Source: an uncultured Gammaproteobacteria bacterium
GTDB lineage: Bacteria; Pseudomonadota; Gammaproteobacteria; Pseudomonadales; Pseudohongiellaceae
DNA: 40,111 nt
Direction of reading: 5' to 3'
Assembly (NCBI GenBank): GCA_903876785.1
Contig: CAIRBI010000098.1
Coordinates: 1 to 40,111, forward strand
Shown: positions 10,292 to 21,195 of the stretch, one piece after another
Layout: every line of letters begins with the position of its first letter
How positions within the stretch are numbered: position 1 is the first letter of the stretch
Position numbers and translations under genes: made by a program
Notes under the pieces: model-generated
What the model was told of the DNA's origin: nothing
What the model saw: the letters and a program-made list of their open reading frames with translations, nothing else
Database searches by the model: none

Positions 10292-10738
10292 ATGGCAACG
10301 ATACTTGTATTGCACGGACCGAACCTGAACATGCTGGGAACCCGAGAACCTGCTGTCTACGGCTCCGAAACCCTCGCTGATATCAATGCCAGACTCACGT
10401 TCACCTGTATCGAAGCCGGACATCACCTGCAACACCTGCAAAGCAACGCCGAATATGAACTGATCGAACGCCTGCACGACGCCCGCAACGAAGGTGTCAA
10501 TTTCATCCTCATCAATCCCGCCGCCTTCACGCACACCAGCGTAGCATTGCGCGACGCGATCCTGGCTGCCGACATACCGTTTATCGAAGTACATATCTCC
10601 AACGTCTACAAACGTGAGCCCTTCCGCCATCATTCCTATTTTTCGGATATCGCGGTGGGCACCATTACCGGATTAGGGTCCTACGGCTACGACCTGGCAC
10701 TCCAGGCAGCCCTCAGGCAAATCGCCAAGAGCCGTTGA
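10292..10738 (+). CDS. aroQ: type II 3-dehydroquinate dehydratase
   Basis: Internal ATG 10292; [72 protein letters not shown]. Confidence 0.96.
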   Translation: MATILVLHGPNLNMLGTREPAVYGSETLADINARLTFTCIEAGHHLQHLQSNAEYELIERLHDARNEGVNFILINPAAFTHTSVALRDAILAADIPFIEVHISNVYKREPFRHHSYFSDIAVGTITGLGSYGYDLALQAALRQIAKSR

Positions 10739-10777
10739 GCACCCGCAAAACAACACACCCTGACAAGAGAAAACTCC

Positions 10778-11251
10778 ATGGATATCAGAAAAGTAAAAAA
10801 ACTCATTGAATTGCTGGAATCTTCAGACGTTGCCGAAATCGAGATCAAGGAAGGCGAAGAGGCTGTGCGCATCAGCCGCATTTCCAAGAACGCTCCCGCC
10901 CAGATGCATTACATGGCGCCCATGATGCAGCAGGCTCCTGCTCCTGCTCATGCCCCTGCTGCACACGCACATGCCGCACCCGTCGCCGCACCCGAAGCAG
11001 AAAGCAAGAGCCTGCGTGGCAATGTCATCAAGTCACCTATGGTGGGTACCTTCTACCGTTCGCCCTCACCCTCTTCACCGATGTTTGTCGAGGTGGGCCA
11101 GCATGTGAAGGTCGGTGATGTGATCTGTATCGTGGAAGCGATGAAGATGATGAACCAGATCGAAGCCGACCACGCCGGTGTGGTGGAAGCTATTCTCGTC
11201 GAGGACGGCGAACCCGTGGAGTACGATCAGCCGCTGATCACCATCGTTTAA
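10778..11251 (+). CDS. accB: acetyl-CoA carboxylase biotin carboxyl carrier protein
   Basis: 157 aa; biotinylation motif [15 protein letters not shown]; Ala/Pro/His-rich hinge. Confidence 0.97.
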   Translation: MDIRKVKKLIELLESSDVAEIEIKEGEEAVRISRISKNAPAQMHYMAPMMQQAPAPAHAPAAHAHAAPVAAPEAESKSLRGNVIKSPMVGTFYRSPSPSSPMFVEVGQHVKVGDVICIVEAMKMMNQIEADHAGVVEAILVEDGEPVEYDQPLITIV

Positions 11252-11301
11252 TGACGCTGGCTCCGGATAGACTTCAAGATCACTAACAAAGGTTCTACTT
11301 C

Positions 11302-12663
11302 ATGCTTGATAAAGTTCTGATTGCCAACCGTGGCGAAATCGCCCTTCGTGTACTCCGGGCCTGCAAAGAGCTGGGCATCAAGACTGTTGCCGTGCATTCC
11401 AGCGCCGATCGCGATCTGATGCACGTGCGCCTGGCCGACGAGTCCGTATGTATCGGTCCAGCCAACGCCACAGACAGCTATCTGAACGTCCCGGCCATCA
11501 TCAGCGCGACGGAAGTTACCGATGCGGTAGCGATCCACCCCGGTTATGGATTCCTCTCGGAAAACGCCGACTTTGCCGAACAAGTCGAGAAGAGTGGCTT
11601 CATCTTCATCGGTCCGCGCCCTGAAACCATTCGCCTGATGGGCGACAAGGTCTCTGCCATCAAAGTGATGCGTGAGACTGGTGTTCCCACGGTGCCGGGT
11701 TCAGATGGCCCGATCGATGACAACAAGGAGCGCACACTGTCCATCGCCAAAGACATCGGCTATCCGGTCATCATCAAGGCAGCTGCAGGCGGCGGCGGAC
11801 GCGGTATGCGCGTGGTGCACAGCGAAGCGGCTCTGCTCAAGGCGATCTATGTGACGCAATCTGAAGCCAAAGCCTTCTTCGGCAGTGGTGTCGTGTACCT
11901 GGAAAAATTCCTGGAGAATCCACGTCACGTCGAAATCCAGGTGCTGGCCGATGGCCAGGGCAACGCGATTCATCTGGGCGACCGCGACTGCTCCATGCAA
12001 CGCCGGCACCAGAAGGTTCTGGAAGAAGCTCCTGCGCCAGGCATTCCGGATCACATCCGCAGACAGGTCTACGAGGTTTGCGTGAAAGCCTGCGAGAAAA
12101 TGAATTATCGTGGCGCAGGCACACTCGAATTCCTTTATCAGGACGAGCAGTTCTACTTCATCGAAATGAATACCCGCGTACAAGTCGAACATCCCGTGAC
12201 CGAGATGGTGACTGGCGTCGACATCGTCAAAGAGCAACTCAAGATTGCCAGCGGCGAGAAGCTTTCCATCAAGCAGTCTGACGTGCAGATCAAGGGCCAC
12301 GCCTTCGAGTGCCGCATCAATGCCGAGGATCCGGTGACCTTCCTGCCCTGCCCCGGCAAAATCAACCTGTTCCATGCCCCGGGCGGCAATGGCGTACGGG
12401 TCGATTCGCACATTTACAGCGGCTACACAGTCCCTCCCTACTACGATTCGTTGATCGCCAAACTGATCACCCATGGCGCTGATCGTGCTGGCGCGCTGGC
12501 GCGCATGAGCAATGCCCTGGATGAGTTGTTGATCGACGGCATACGCACCAACACGCCGCTGCACAAAGATATTGTCCGTGATGCAGAATTCCAGAAAGGC
12601 GGTGTCAACATTCATTATCTGGAAGGCAAGCTGACGGCCCACCACAAGGGGCCGTCAAAGTGA
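11302..12663 (+). CDS. accC: acetyl-CoA carboxylase biotin carboxylase subunit
   Basis: 453 aa; [58 protein letters not shown]. Confidence 0.98.
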   Translation: MLDKVLIANRGEIALRVLRACKELGIKTVAVHSSADRDLMHVRLADESVCIGPANATDSYLNVPAIISATEVTDAVAIHPGYGFLSENADFAEQVEKSGFIFIGPRPETIRLMGDKVSAIKVMRETGVPTVPGSDGPIDDNKERTLSIAKDIGYPVIIKAAAGGGGRGMRVVHSEAALLKAIYVTQSEAKAFFGSGVVYLEKFLENPRHVEIQVLADGQGNAIHLGDRDCSMQRRHQKVLEEAPAPGIPDHIRRQVYEVCVKACEKMNYRGAGTLEFLYQDEQFYFIEMNTRVQVEHPVTEMVTGVDIVKEQLKIASGEKLSIKQSDVQIKGHAFECRINAEDPVTFLPCPGKINLFHAPGGNGVRVDSHIYSGYTVPPYYDSLIAKLITHGADRAGALARMSNALDELLIDGIRTNTPLHKDIVRDAEFQKGGVNIHYLEGKLTAHHKGPSK

Positions 12664-12717
12664 TGCACATGACGCCCCCAGTCGTGCGCGTTATCCATGC
12701 TGCGGCAAGAGCCTGAT

Positions 12718-13599
12718 ATGCCTTGGCAACAGTTGAAAGTTCGTGTTTCCGAGTCCGGTGCAGCGCTGATTGAAACGCTGTTGTCGGAGCTCGGCGCCGT
12801 TTCCGTCACCCTGCAGGATGGCGAAGACCAGCCTGTTTTCCAGATCGATCCCGGCACCACACCCATTTGGAACAACACCGAGGTTGTCGGACTCTTCGAG
12901 CATGATGCGCCCATGGATGAGATCGTGGCAGCGCTGCAGGAACACGGCCAAATGGAAGAAGACGAACCGATCATTGTCGAAGAAGTGGCCGACACCGACT
13001 GGGAGCGGGTCTGCATGCAGGACTTCAAGCCGATGCGCTTTGGCGAACGCGTGTGGATATGCCCAAGCTGGGAGACACCACCGGTACCCGACGCCATCAA
13101 CATCCTGCTTGATCCCGGCCTTGCCTTCGGCACTGGCACACACCCGACCACGGCGCTGTGTCTGGAGTGGCTCGACGCACACCCCATCAAAGATCGCATC
13201 GTCATCGATTACGGTTGCGGCTCTGGCATTCTCGCAATTGCTGCAGCATTACTGGGCGCGCGCCAGGTGATTGCCATCGACAACGATCCGCAGGCCATCA
13301 TCGCCTCGGAAAGCAATCGCGAACTTAATCAGATCAGTCCCGCGCAGATGAGTGTGCACCTTCCCGGTGCGCCTGACCACCCAAAGGCTGATGTTATGGT
13401 GGCAAACATTCTGTCCGGTCCGCTGGAGGAACTCACTCCGGTGCTGGCAGCGCTGGTAAAACCCGGTGGCAGAATTATTCTGTCGGGAGTGCTCTCGCTG
13501 CAGACGCAATCACTTATGGACAGTTATCAGGACTTTTTTACAATGCTTGTTCCAGTAACAAGAGAGGAATGGGTTCGCGTGGAAGGCATTCGACGCTGA
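12718..13599 (+). CDS. prmA: ribosomal protein L11 methyltransferase
   Basis: Internal ATG 12718; LDPGLAFGTGTHPTTALCLEWLD, VIDYGCGSGILAIAAALLGA, VANILSGPL. Confidence 0.95.
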   Translation: MPWQQLKVRVSESGAALIETLLSELGAVSVTLQDGEDQPVFQIDPGTTPIWNNTEVVGLFEHDAPMDEIVAALQEHGQMEEDEPIIVEEVADTDWERVCMQDFKPMRFGERVWICPSWETPPVPDAINILLDPGLAFGTGTHPTTALCLEWLDAHPIKDRIVIDYGCGSGILAIAAALLGARQVIAIDNDPQAIIASESNRELNQISPAQMSVHLPGAPDHPKADVMVANILSGPLEELTPVLAALVKPGGRIILSGVLSLQTQSLMDSYQDFFTMLVPVTREEWVRVEGIRR

Positions 13600-13656
13600 A
13601 CCGCTCCATTTCCTGATTTTCCTGCGACAATCCAGAGGCGGATTCAACCGGATTGC

Positions 13657-14733
13657 ATGGCCCTATTCATCACCCAGTGCCCATACTGCATGACTTCCTT
13701 CCGAACCAGCGTCGCGCAGCTGCAGTCCGCTGACGGAATAGTTCGCTGTGGCGCTTGCCTGAGAATTTTTGCCGCCGACGACAATCTGGTCCCCTCGGCC
13801 GAGCTGAAGACCGTTGCAGCGCCCATTCAAGACGAGGACTCAGGGCAAATTTCACTGCCGTCTGCAGCTGAGACGTACACCGACGCGACAGAAGAAATGG
13901 TCATTGACGAGGCGCCGGAAGAAGCGACTTCCGAGCAAATATTTACACTGGACATCGCCGATTCGATTCCGAACAGGCGCGACCCGTCAATTTCTGAAAG
14001 CACTCCGTTCTGGGAATTGCTTGAAGAAACAGAGCCGGCCATTGAGCAGCCGCAGCATCCGCAACCCAGGTCGGAACCAATGCCGACGATGCGAGCCTCC
14101 AACATTGAGGACGACTTCCTTGGTGAGGTTCTGCATGACGTGGCGCGACATCACCCTCGCGAAAATTTCAGTGCCGAGAACCTTGCGGCAGTGCACGGTG
14201 TCATCACACCACTTGAGATCGACTGGCAATCCCGGGAGCGATCCGGCTGGTTGACATTTCTGCTGAGCGTACTGATCCTGCTGCTGGCAGCAGGGCTGCC
14301 TTTGCAATATGCCTGGTATCACAGAGAAGAGCTCAGCCAGAACACTTTCCTGCGCCCATGGCTCGAGTTGACTTGTCAGGCCACGGGCTGCACTCTGCCC
14401 GCACTGATCGACATAAGCGCCATCAGCAGCGAGGATTTGCTGGTTCGCAGTCACACCGAGATCGCCAATGCGTTAACCGTCAATCTCGTATTCCGCAACA
14501 CGGCGGCATTTGCTCAGCCGTTTCCAGGATTGGAATTGCGCTTCACCGATGCAAACAACACGCTGGTTGCACAGCGCCGCTTCCTGCCATCAGAATACCT
14601 GGCAGAGGACCTTGCCGGCATGCAGTTGATGCCTCCGGATGCACCGGTGCAAATCGTGCTGGAAATCCTCGATCCGGGGGTGCGTGCAGTCAACTACGAA
14701 GTTAGTTTCAGCCCGGTGGTTTCCCAGAATTAG
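13657..14733 (+). CDS. zinc-ribbon (MJ0042-type) DUF3426 family membrane protein
   Basis: 358 aa; N-terminal CPYCMTSFRTS...VRCGACLRIF zinc ribbon, central TM helix WLTFLLSVLILLLAAGLPLQYAWY, DUF3426-like C-terminal domain; same position in Pseudomonas between prmA and dusB. Confidence 0.85.
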   Translation: MALFITQCPYCMTSFRTSVAQLQSADGIVRCGACLRIFAADDNLVPSAELKTVAAPIQDEDSGQISLPSAAETYTDATEEMVIDEAPEEATSEQIFTLDIADSIPNRRDPSISESTPFWELLEETEPAIEQPQHPQPRSEPMPTMRASNIEDDFLGEVLHDVARHHPRENFSAENLAAVHGVITPLEIDWQSRERSGWLTFLLSVLILLLAAGLPLQYAWYHREELSQNTFLRPWLELTCQATGCTLPALIDISAISSEDLLVRSHTEIANALTVNLVFRNTAAFAQPFPGLELRFTDANNTLVAQRRFLPSEYLAEDLAGMQLMPPDAPVQIVLEILDPGVRAVNYEVSFSPVVSQN

Positions 14734-14875
14734 TCCTTGCCAACAAATTGCCAGGCAAACAGGCTCGATATTTGTACCCTATTTTTCCCTTGCTGCCACA
14801 ACCCACATCGCTATCATTTACCTTGTGTAAAAACCTACAGGTTACAAGCACTTTGACACCAATTCAGGCAACTCT

Positions 14876-15865
14876 TTGATTACCATCGGCCCGCACACGC
14901 TCGGCAATCGCATCATTCTTGCGCCGATGGCGGGGATCACTGACCAACCATTCCGGGATTTGTGTGTCGAACTGGGCGCAGGCCTGGCAGTAGCAGAAAT
15001 GCTGACCTGCAATACGGAATTGTGGCTCAGTGACAAGAACAGAGCGCGGCTGACACGCCCTGCAGCAGGAGGGCCGGATGCTGTGCAGATCGCTGGCTCC
15101 GATCCCCGGATGATGGCCGATGCGGCCAGGCTGCATGTGGATCTGGGCGCGGACATCATCGACATCAACATGGGATGTCCGGCCAAGAAAGTACTCAAGA
15201 AGGCAGCCGGATCTGCCTTGCTCAAGGACACCCGACTGGTGCGTACTATTCTGGATGCTGTCGTCGGCGCGGTCGATGTTCCGGTCACCTTGAAGATTCG
15301 CACCGGCTGGTCGCCGGACTCACGCAACGGCGTTGAAGTGGCCAGGATTGCCGAGGATTGCGGCGTAAAACTGTTGACTGTTCATGGCAGAACCCGTGAG
15401 TGCCGGTTCGTGGGAGACGTGGAGTACGACACCATTGCCGCCATCAAGAGCGCGGTGGGAATACCGGTCATCGCCAACGGCGATATCGACAGCGCGGAGA
15501 AGGCGAAAACAGTATTGGACTATACCGGAGCCGATGGCGTAATGATCGGACGAGCGGCACAGGGGAACCCCTGGATTTTTGGACAGATCAATCACTACCT
15601 GAACACCGGCGAACTTCTGCCCCCCAGCCCTCTGCAGGAAGTAAGCCGAACACTGCTCAGGCACATCTCCCAGCTGTATGAATTGTATGGCGAGTGCAAG
15701 GGGGTTCTCTTCGCGCGCAAGCACGTCGGTTGGTACACCAGCGCATTGGGAGAAGCGGATACATTCAAGAGAGCATTCAATCAACTGACGTCCGCTGAAC
15801 AACAGTTGCAAAGCCTGCAAAATTATTTCGAATCACTGATAAACAAGAAGGAAACAGCAGTATGA
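14876..15865 (+). CDS. dusB: tRNA-dihydrouridine synthase B
   Basis: 329 aa, TTG start; ILAPMAGITDQPFRDLC, IDINMGCPAKKV, TVHGRTRECRF, VIANGDIDSAEKA. Confidence 0.95.
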   Translation: MITIGPHTLGNRIILAPMAGITDQPFRDLCVELGAGLAVAEMLTCNTELWLSDKNRARLTRPAAGGPDAVQIAGSDPRMMADAARLHVDLGADIIDINMGCPAKKVLKKAAGSALLKDTRLVRTILDAVVGAVDVPVTLKIRTGWSPDSRNGVEVARIAEDCGVKLLTVHGRTRECRFVGDVEYDTIAAIKSAVGIPVIANGDIDSAEKAKTVLDYTGADGVMIGRAAQGNPWIFGQINHYLNTGELLPPSPLQEVSRTLLRHISQLYELYGECKGVLFARKHVGWYTSALGEADTFKRAFNQLTSAEQQLQSLQNYFESLINKKETAV

Positions 15866-16167
15866 GCATAATGGACGACCTGATGCCACGCAGCAAAGCC
15901 CTGCATATGGGGAATGGCGCTGCCGCTCCGCACGAACAACACTCCAACTTGCGTCGGGATGTGGAGAAGTGCATGCAGATTTACTTTTCGCAGCTGGGGG
16001 ATGAGTCAGTGAGCGATCTGTATCAGCTGGTGTTGAATGAAGTCGAATTGCCTTTGCTCGAAGCAGTCCTGCGTCACACGGGCAGCAACCAGAGCAAGGC
16101 CTCTATCATGCTGGGTTTGAACCGTGGTACGCTGCGCAAGAAATTGAAACAACACGGATTGTTGTGA
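15862..16167 (+). CDS. fis: DNA-binding protein Fis
   Basis: 101 aa; C-terminal LLEAVLRHTGSNQSKASIMLGLNRGTLRKKLKQHGLL; overlaps dusB by 4 nt (classic dusB-fis operon). Confidence 0.96.
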   Translation: MSIMDDLMPRSKALHMGNGAAAPHEQHSNLRRDVEKCMQIYFSQLGDESVSDLYQLVLNEVELPLLEAVLRHTGSNQSKASIMLGLNRGTLRKKLKQHGLL

Positions 16168-16186
16168 CCGGTACCCGGATAATCTC

Positions 16187-16222
16187 TAACAGGATTGCAC
16201 GCAAAGGACCCCAATCCTGTTA
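16187..16222. repeat. 11-bp perfect inverted repeat between fis and purH
   Basis: TAACAGGATTG (16187-16197) / CAATCCTGTTA (16212-16222), 14-nt loop; no clear T-run. Confidence 0.6.
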
Positions 16223-16246
16223 ATTGACTGACAGACCTTCCCTACT

Positions 16247-17842
16247 ATGCCCACAGCCAAAACTGCCGTAGTCAGGCGCGCTCTTATCAGCGTGTCAGAC
16301 AAGACCGGCGTTGTGTCATTTGCCAAATCACTGCACAGCGTCGGCGTCGAAATCCTCTCCACCGGAGGCACGTACAAGCTTCTGCGCGCCGAGAATATCC
16401 CCGCCATCGAGATCGCCGAATACACTGGTTTTCCCGAGATGATGGATGGCCGCGTGAAGACGCTGCATCCGAAGGTACACGGCGGCATTCTTGCCCGCCG
16501 GGATATCGACCAGTCCGTGATGCAGGAGCACAACATTCCCGCCATCGATCTCGTAGTGGTCAACCTCTATCCGTTCGAAGCAACGGTCGCCAAACCTGAC
16601 TGCGATCTGCCGACGGCTATCGAGAACATCGACATCGGCGGCCCGACCATGCTGCGCGCAGCGGCGAAAAATCATGCCTGGGTCGGGGTGGTGGTCAATC
16701 CATCCGATTACGACCGAGTCATTGCCGAGCTGAAGGAGAATGGAGGCGCGTTGCAGGCAAGCACTCGTTTCGACCTCGCCGTGCGCACCTACGAACACAC
16801 CGCCGCTTATGATGCAGCGATCGCCAATTATCTGGGACGCCTGGTACCTGATGCACAAGGCAACGGCGACGCCAACAGCGTTTTCCCCCGGACTTACAGC
16901 GCTCAGTTCATCAAGAGCCAGGACATGCGCTATGGCGAGAACCCGCATCAGCGCGCGGCCTTCTATGTGGAGAAACACCCGCAGGAAGCCAGCATCAGCA
17001 CCTCGGTGCAGCATCAGGGTAAAGAGTTGTCTTACAACAACATCGCAGATACCGACGCGGCACTGGAGTGCGTGAAGTCCTTCGCCGAACCTGCCTGTGT
17101 CATCGTCAAGCATGCCAATCCCTGCGGCGTGGCCATCGGCCACGACATCAAGCGCGCTTACGAGCTGGCCTTCCAGACTGATCCGACGTCAGCCTTTGGA
17201 GGCATCATCGCCTTCAACCGTGAACTGGATGCAGCGACTGCTCAGGAGATCATCAACCGCCAGTTCTCCGAAGTGATCGTCGCTCCGACTGTCACTGCGG
17301 AAGCGTTGAAAGTGCTGGCGGCCAAGCAGAACGTGCGCGTCCTCAGTTGCGGTCAGTGGCAGCCGGAGCGTCTGGCGGGCCTTGACTACAAGCGCGTCAA
17401 TGGTGGCCTGCTGGTTCAGGATCGCGACATTCACCAGATCAGCGCAGCGGATTTGAAAGTGGTCTCCAAACGTCAACCGACCTCACAGGAAATCGCCGAT
17501 CTACTGTTCGCGTGGAAGGTCGCGATGTTCGTGAAATCCAATGCCATCGTGTACTGCAAGAACAACCAGACTATCGGAATCGGCGCCGGTCAGATGAGCC
17601 GCGTCTACAGTGCCCGTATCGCCGGGATCAAGGCAGCAGACGAGAACCTGGAAGTAAAGGGCTCCGTGATGGCATCCGATGCATTCTTCCCGTTCCGCGA
17701 CGGCATCGATGCGGCGGCGAAGGCCGGCATCAGTGCCGTAATTCAGCCCGGGGGCTCCATGCGTGACGAGGAAGTCATCGCAGCGGCCGACGAAGCTGGC
17801 ATGGCCATGGTCTTCACCGGTGTGCGCCACTTCCGTCACTAA
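16247..17842 (+). CDS. purH: bifunctional AICAR formyltransferase / IMP cyclohydrolase
   Basis: 531 aa; [53 protein letters not shown]. Confidence 0.97.
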   Translation: MPTAKTAVVRRALISVSDKTGVVSFAKSLHSVGVEILSTGGTYKLLRAENIPAIEIAEYTGFPEMMDGRVKTLHPKVHGGILARRDIDQSVMQEHNIPAIDLVVVNLYPFEATVAKPDCDLPTAIENIDIGGPTMLRAAAKNHAWVGVVVNPSDYDRVIAELKENGGALQASTRFDLAVRTYEHTAAYDAAIANYLGRLVPDAQGNGDANSVFPRTYSAQFIKSQDMRYGENPHQRAAFYVEKHPQEASISTSVQHQGKELSYNNIADTDAALECVKSFAEPACVIVKHANPCGVAIGHDIKRAYELAFQTDPTSAFGGIIAFNRELDAATAQEIINRQFSEVIVAPTVTAEALKVLAAKQNVRVLSCGQWQPERLAGLDYKRVNGGLLVQDRDIHQISAADLKVVSKRQPTSQEIADLLFAWKVAMFVKSNAIVYCKNNQTIGIGAGQMSRVYSARIAGIKAADENLEVKGSVMASDAFFPFRDGIDAAAKAGISAVIQPGGSMRDEEVIAAADEAGMAMVFTGVRHFRH

Positions 17843-17879
17843 GAGCTGTCACCAAGGGCCGTCACTGAGAGAACGCTTC

Positions 17880-19166
17880 ATGAACGTATTGATTATTGGC
17901 AATGGCGGTCGCGAACACGCACTGGCCTGGCGTCTGAGACAGTCACCGCAGGCTGACAAGATCTTCGTCGCACCGGGCAATGCTGGCACGCACCTGGAAG
18001 CAGGTGTCGAGAACGTCGCTATCGACACACTGGATTTCCCGGCGCTGGTGAAATTCGCGAAGCAGAACGACGTCGGCTTGACCATCGTCGGGCCGGAAGC
18101 TCCTCTGGTAGCCGGGGTCGTGGATTATTTTGCAAACCATGGCCTGCGTTGTTTCGGCCCGTCCCGAAACGCAGCACAATTGGAAGGCTCCAAGGCTTTC
18201 ACCAAAGACTTCCTCGCTCGCCACGATGTACCTACCGCTGCCTACAGAAATTTCACCGAGGTCGCTCCGGCCGTGGCCTACGTCCGCGAACAAGGCGCTC
18301 CCATCGTCATCAAAGCTGACGGACTCGCGGCCGGCAAGGGCGTGATCATTGCCCAGACCGTGGAAGAGGCGATTGCCACCATCGAGGACATGCTCTCCGG
18401 CAACAAGTTCGGTAACGCCGGACACCGCGTCGTCATCGAACAATTCCTGACTGGCGAGGAAGCCAGTTTCATCGTCATGGTCGATGGCGTTCATGTCTTG
18501 CCGTTTGCCACCTCGCAGGACCACAAGGCCCGCGACGATGGCGACCGTGGCCCGAATACCGGCGGCATGGGCGCCTACTCTCCCGCCCCGGTAGTGACCA
18601 CCGCTGTTCACGCCAAGGTGATGCGCCAAGTCATCATGCCCACCGTCCACGGTATGCGGGCTGACGGCAATCCTTACGTCGGCTTCCTGTACGCGGGCTT
18701 GATGATCTCCCCTGATGGAGACATCAACGTCATCGAATACAATTGCCGTTTCGGCGACCCCGAAGCCCAACCCGTGATGATGCGTCTGCAATCGGACCTG
18801 ATCACGCTGTGCACTGCAGCGCTCGATGGCAAACTCAATACGGTCACGGCCCAATGGGACCCGCGCCCTGCTGTAGGTGTGGTAATGGCCAGCGGTGGCT
18901 ATCCCGACGCCTATGCCAAAGGCGATGTGATCAGCGGACTGGAAACCAATACATCCAGCGATCGCAAGGTGTTTCATGCGGGAACGGCGATGCGCGGCAC
19001 TGAGGTGGTCAGCAACGGCGGCCGCGTGCTCTGCGCCACGGCACTGGGTAACAGTGTCACCGAAGCGCAGCAGGCTGCCTATGCACTGGCGGACGGAGTA
19101 CACTGGGACAAAGTCTATTACCGACGCGACATTGCCTACCGCGCCATTGCCAGAGAACTGAATTGA
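17880..19166 (+). CDS. purD: phosphoribosylamine--glycine ligase
   Basis: Internal ATG 17880; MNVLIIGNGGREHALAWRL, VGPEAPLVAGVVDYF, GLAAGKGVIIAQT, NCRFGDPEAQPVMMRL. Confidence 0.97.
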   Translation: MNVLIIGNGGREHALAWRLRQSPQADKIFVAPGNAGTHLEAGVENVAIDTLDFPALVKFAKQNDVGLTIVGPEAPLVAGVVDYFANHGLRCFGPSRNAAQLEGSKAFTKDFLARHDVPTAAYRNFTEVAPAVAYVREQGAPIVIKADGLAAGKGVIIAQTVEEAIATIEDMLSGNKFGNAGHRVVIEQFLTGEEASFIVMVDGVHVLPFATSQDHKARDDGDRGPNTGGMGAYSPAPVVTTAVHAKVMRQVIMPTVHGMRADGNPYVGFLYAGLMISPDGDINVIEYNCRFGDPEAQPVMMRLQSDLITLCTAALDGKLNTVTAQWDPRPAVGVVMASGGYPDAYAKGDVISGLETNTSSDRKVFHAGTAMRGTEVVSNGGRVLCATALGNSVTEAQQAAYALADGVHWDKVYYRRDIAYRAIARELN

Positions 19167-19195
19167 GAACTGAGTTGAGAAAATAGCGAGCTACT

Positions 19196-19858
19196 ATGCA
19201 TCATCAAGCATCCTCCAGCAGCACCCCACTGAACGGTCTCGATCAGCTGATCGTGCAATTTGATCAGGCCCTGCGCACCTTGGTGCCGGGAGCCAGCACC
19301 GCACGCCGCACCACGCCGGCGCGCGGCAAACCGGAACATGAACTGACCGCAGAGCAGCGCCAGCACGCGTCAGCCCTCATGCGCATCAATCACACCGGCG
19401 AAGTCTGCGCCCAGGCGCTTTATCAAGGGCAGTCTCTGACCGCGAAATTACCCGATATCCGTGCAGCCATGGAACACGCCGCAGAGGAAGAAGTCGACCA
19501 TCTGGCCTGGTGCGAACAACGCCTGCGGGAGCTGGACAGTCGCGCGAGCTATCTCAATCCTCTGTGGTATGGCTTGTCATTCGGGCTTGGAGCGGCGGCA
19601 GGACTGGCGGGTGACAAGTGGAGCCTGGGCTTCGTGGCCGAGACCGAGCAGCAGGTGTGCGAACACCTGCGCGAACATCTGGAAAAGCTGCCACGGGAAG
19701 ACGAGAAGAGCCATGCCGTTCTCAATCAGATGCTGATTGACGAGAAAATCCACGGCGAAACCGCCAGGCTGGCCGGCGGTGCGGAATTGCCAATGCCCAT
19801 AAAGCTGGGCATGACACTGATGTCGGTCGTCATGAAGAAAGCGGTCTCTCGCCTTTAA
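19196..19858 (+). CDS. coq7: Coq7-type ubiquinone biosynthesis hydroxylase
   Basis: 220 aa; di-iron motifs [38 protein letters not shown]. Confidence 0.93.
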   Translation: MHHQASSSSTPLNGLDQLIVQFDQALRTLVPGASTARRTTPARGKPEHELTAEQRQHASALMRINHTGEVCAQALYQGQSLTAKLPDIRAAMEHAAEEEVDHLAWCEQRLRELDSRASYLNPLWYGLSFGLGAAAGLAGDKWSLGFVAETEQQVCEHLREHLEKLPREDEKSHAVLNQMLIDEKIHGETARLAGGAELPMPIKLGMTLMSVVMKKAVSRL

Positions 19859-19880
19859 GCTATAGTTTCTGGAAACGGGG

Positions 19881-20303
19881 TCACTCGGCCACTATTTCAA
19901 AATCGTGGGTCACCTGCACCCCGCCCTTGCCCAGCATGATGGTCGCCGAGCAGTACTTCTCGGCCGAGAGCGCCACCGCTTTTTCCACTTGCTTGGCACT
20001 CAGATCTTTGCCGCTGACGCGGAAATGCATGTGAATTTTTTCGAACACGGCCGGGATGGCGTCCGCGCGCTCAGCGCTCAAATCACACTCACAGCTGGTG
20101 ACGTTCTGACGCGCTTTTTGCAGGATTGTGACCACGTCATAGGAGGAGCAGCCACCCGCGCCAATCAGCAGCAACTCCATCGGGCGCATGCCGATGTTTT
20201 CACCACCACTCGATTCCGGCCCTTCCATCAGCACTGAATGACCGCTGCCCGATTGTCCGAGGAATTTTACGTCGTTTATCCAGCGCACTTTCGCTTTCAT
20301 CAT
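19881..20303 (-). CDS. OsmC family protein
   Basis: 140 aa; PMELLLIGAGGCSSYDVVTILQKARQNVTSCECDL matches the OsmC/YhfA family. Confidence 0.88.
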   Translation of the reverse strand: MMKAKVRWINDVKFLGQSGSGHSVLMEGPESSGGENIGMRPMELLLIGAGGCSSYDVVTILQKARQNVTSCECDLSAERADAIPAVFEKIHMHFRVSGKDLSAKQVEKAVALSAEKYCSATIMLGKGGVQVTHDFEIVAE

Positions 20304-20538
20304 AGTATCTCGTCATTGTTTACAAAGGCAGCTGAGCATTCCAACCCGGACAAATCCGGCGCTGCATAATCTGCGCGGAAGATTACCACAGACAGCCTGT
20401 CAGCACGACGCGTCAGACATTCACAGCAACACAGGAAGTGTGATATACATTTGCCACATTTGATTTCGTCCGTTTCCCGGGGAATACCCGCAGATGAGCA
20501 ACCAACTTTTTTGTTTCACCGTCGAGGAGTAGATCACC

Positions 20539-21174
20539 ATGGCACTCATGGCCATCACGCCACACATCAAGGACGTGGATAACTTCCTGACGCACTGTCA
20601 TCGCCGGCGGTACCCCAATCGCAGCACCATCATTTACGAAGGTGACGCCTGCAACACCTTGTATTACATCATCGAAGGATCGGTCTCTGTCATTCTTGAG
20701 GATGACGACGGCAAGGAAGTTGTGATTGCCTATTTGAATCCCGGCGACTTTTTTGGAGAGATGGGGCTGTTCGAACAGAAAGAAGCCCGCAGCGCCTGGT
20801 GTCGAACGAGGACAAGCTGCGAGATCGCGGAAATCACTTATGCCAGTTTCAACAACTACATTCGCTCTCATCCGGAAATCGTCTTCACGATCGGCAAGCA
20901 GATGGCGCACCGCCTGCGCAATACCACGCGCAAAGTCGGCGATCTCGCTTTCTATGACGTGACAGGCCGCATTGCCCGCACGCTGATTGAACTGAGCAAA
21001 GAGCCCGATGCGATGACTCATCCTGACGGCATGCAGATCAAGATCACCCGGCAGGAATTGGGTCGACTGGTCAACTGTTCACGAGAAATGGCGGGGCGGG
21101 TATTGAAGACGCTTGAAGAACAGGAGCTCATACACGTCAAGGGCAAAACCATCGTCGTCTATGGCACGCGCTGA
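20539..21174 (+). CDS. crp: cAMP receptor protein (Crp/Vfr)
   Basis: 211 aa; [68 protein letters not shown]. Confidence 0.93.
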   Translation: MALMAITPHIKDVDNFLTHCHRRRYPNRSTIIYEGDACNTLYYIIEGSVSVILEDDDGKEVVIAYLNPGDFFGEMGLFEQKEARSAWCRTRTSCEIAEITYASFNNYIRSHPEIVFTIGKQMAHRLRNTTRKVGDLAFYDVTGRIARTLIELSKEPDAMTHPDGMQIKITRQELGRLVNCSREMAGRVLKTLEEQELIHVKGKTIVVYGTR

Positions 21175-21195
21175 TCGCAACTTTGTCTGAATGGA

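Noticed and set aside
10910-11010. Ala/Pro/His repeats in accB
   Set aside because: Normal flexible hinge of the biotin carrier protein.
11701-12645. 314-aa minus-strand ORF
   Set aside because: Antisense to accC; shadow frame.
17943-19103. 386-aa minus-strand ORF
   Set aside because: Fully antisense to purD; codon-shadow frame with no recognisable domain.
20421-20443. TCACA-N13-TGTGA upstream of crp as a Crp site
   Set aside because: Half-sites are in the wrong orientation (TGTGA-N6-TCACA expected); no convincing match.
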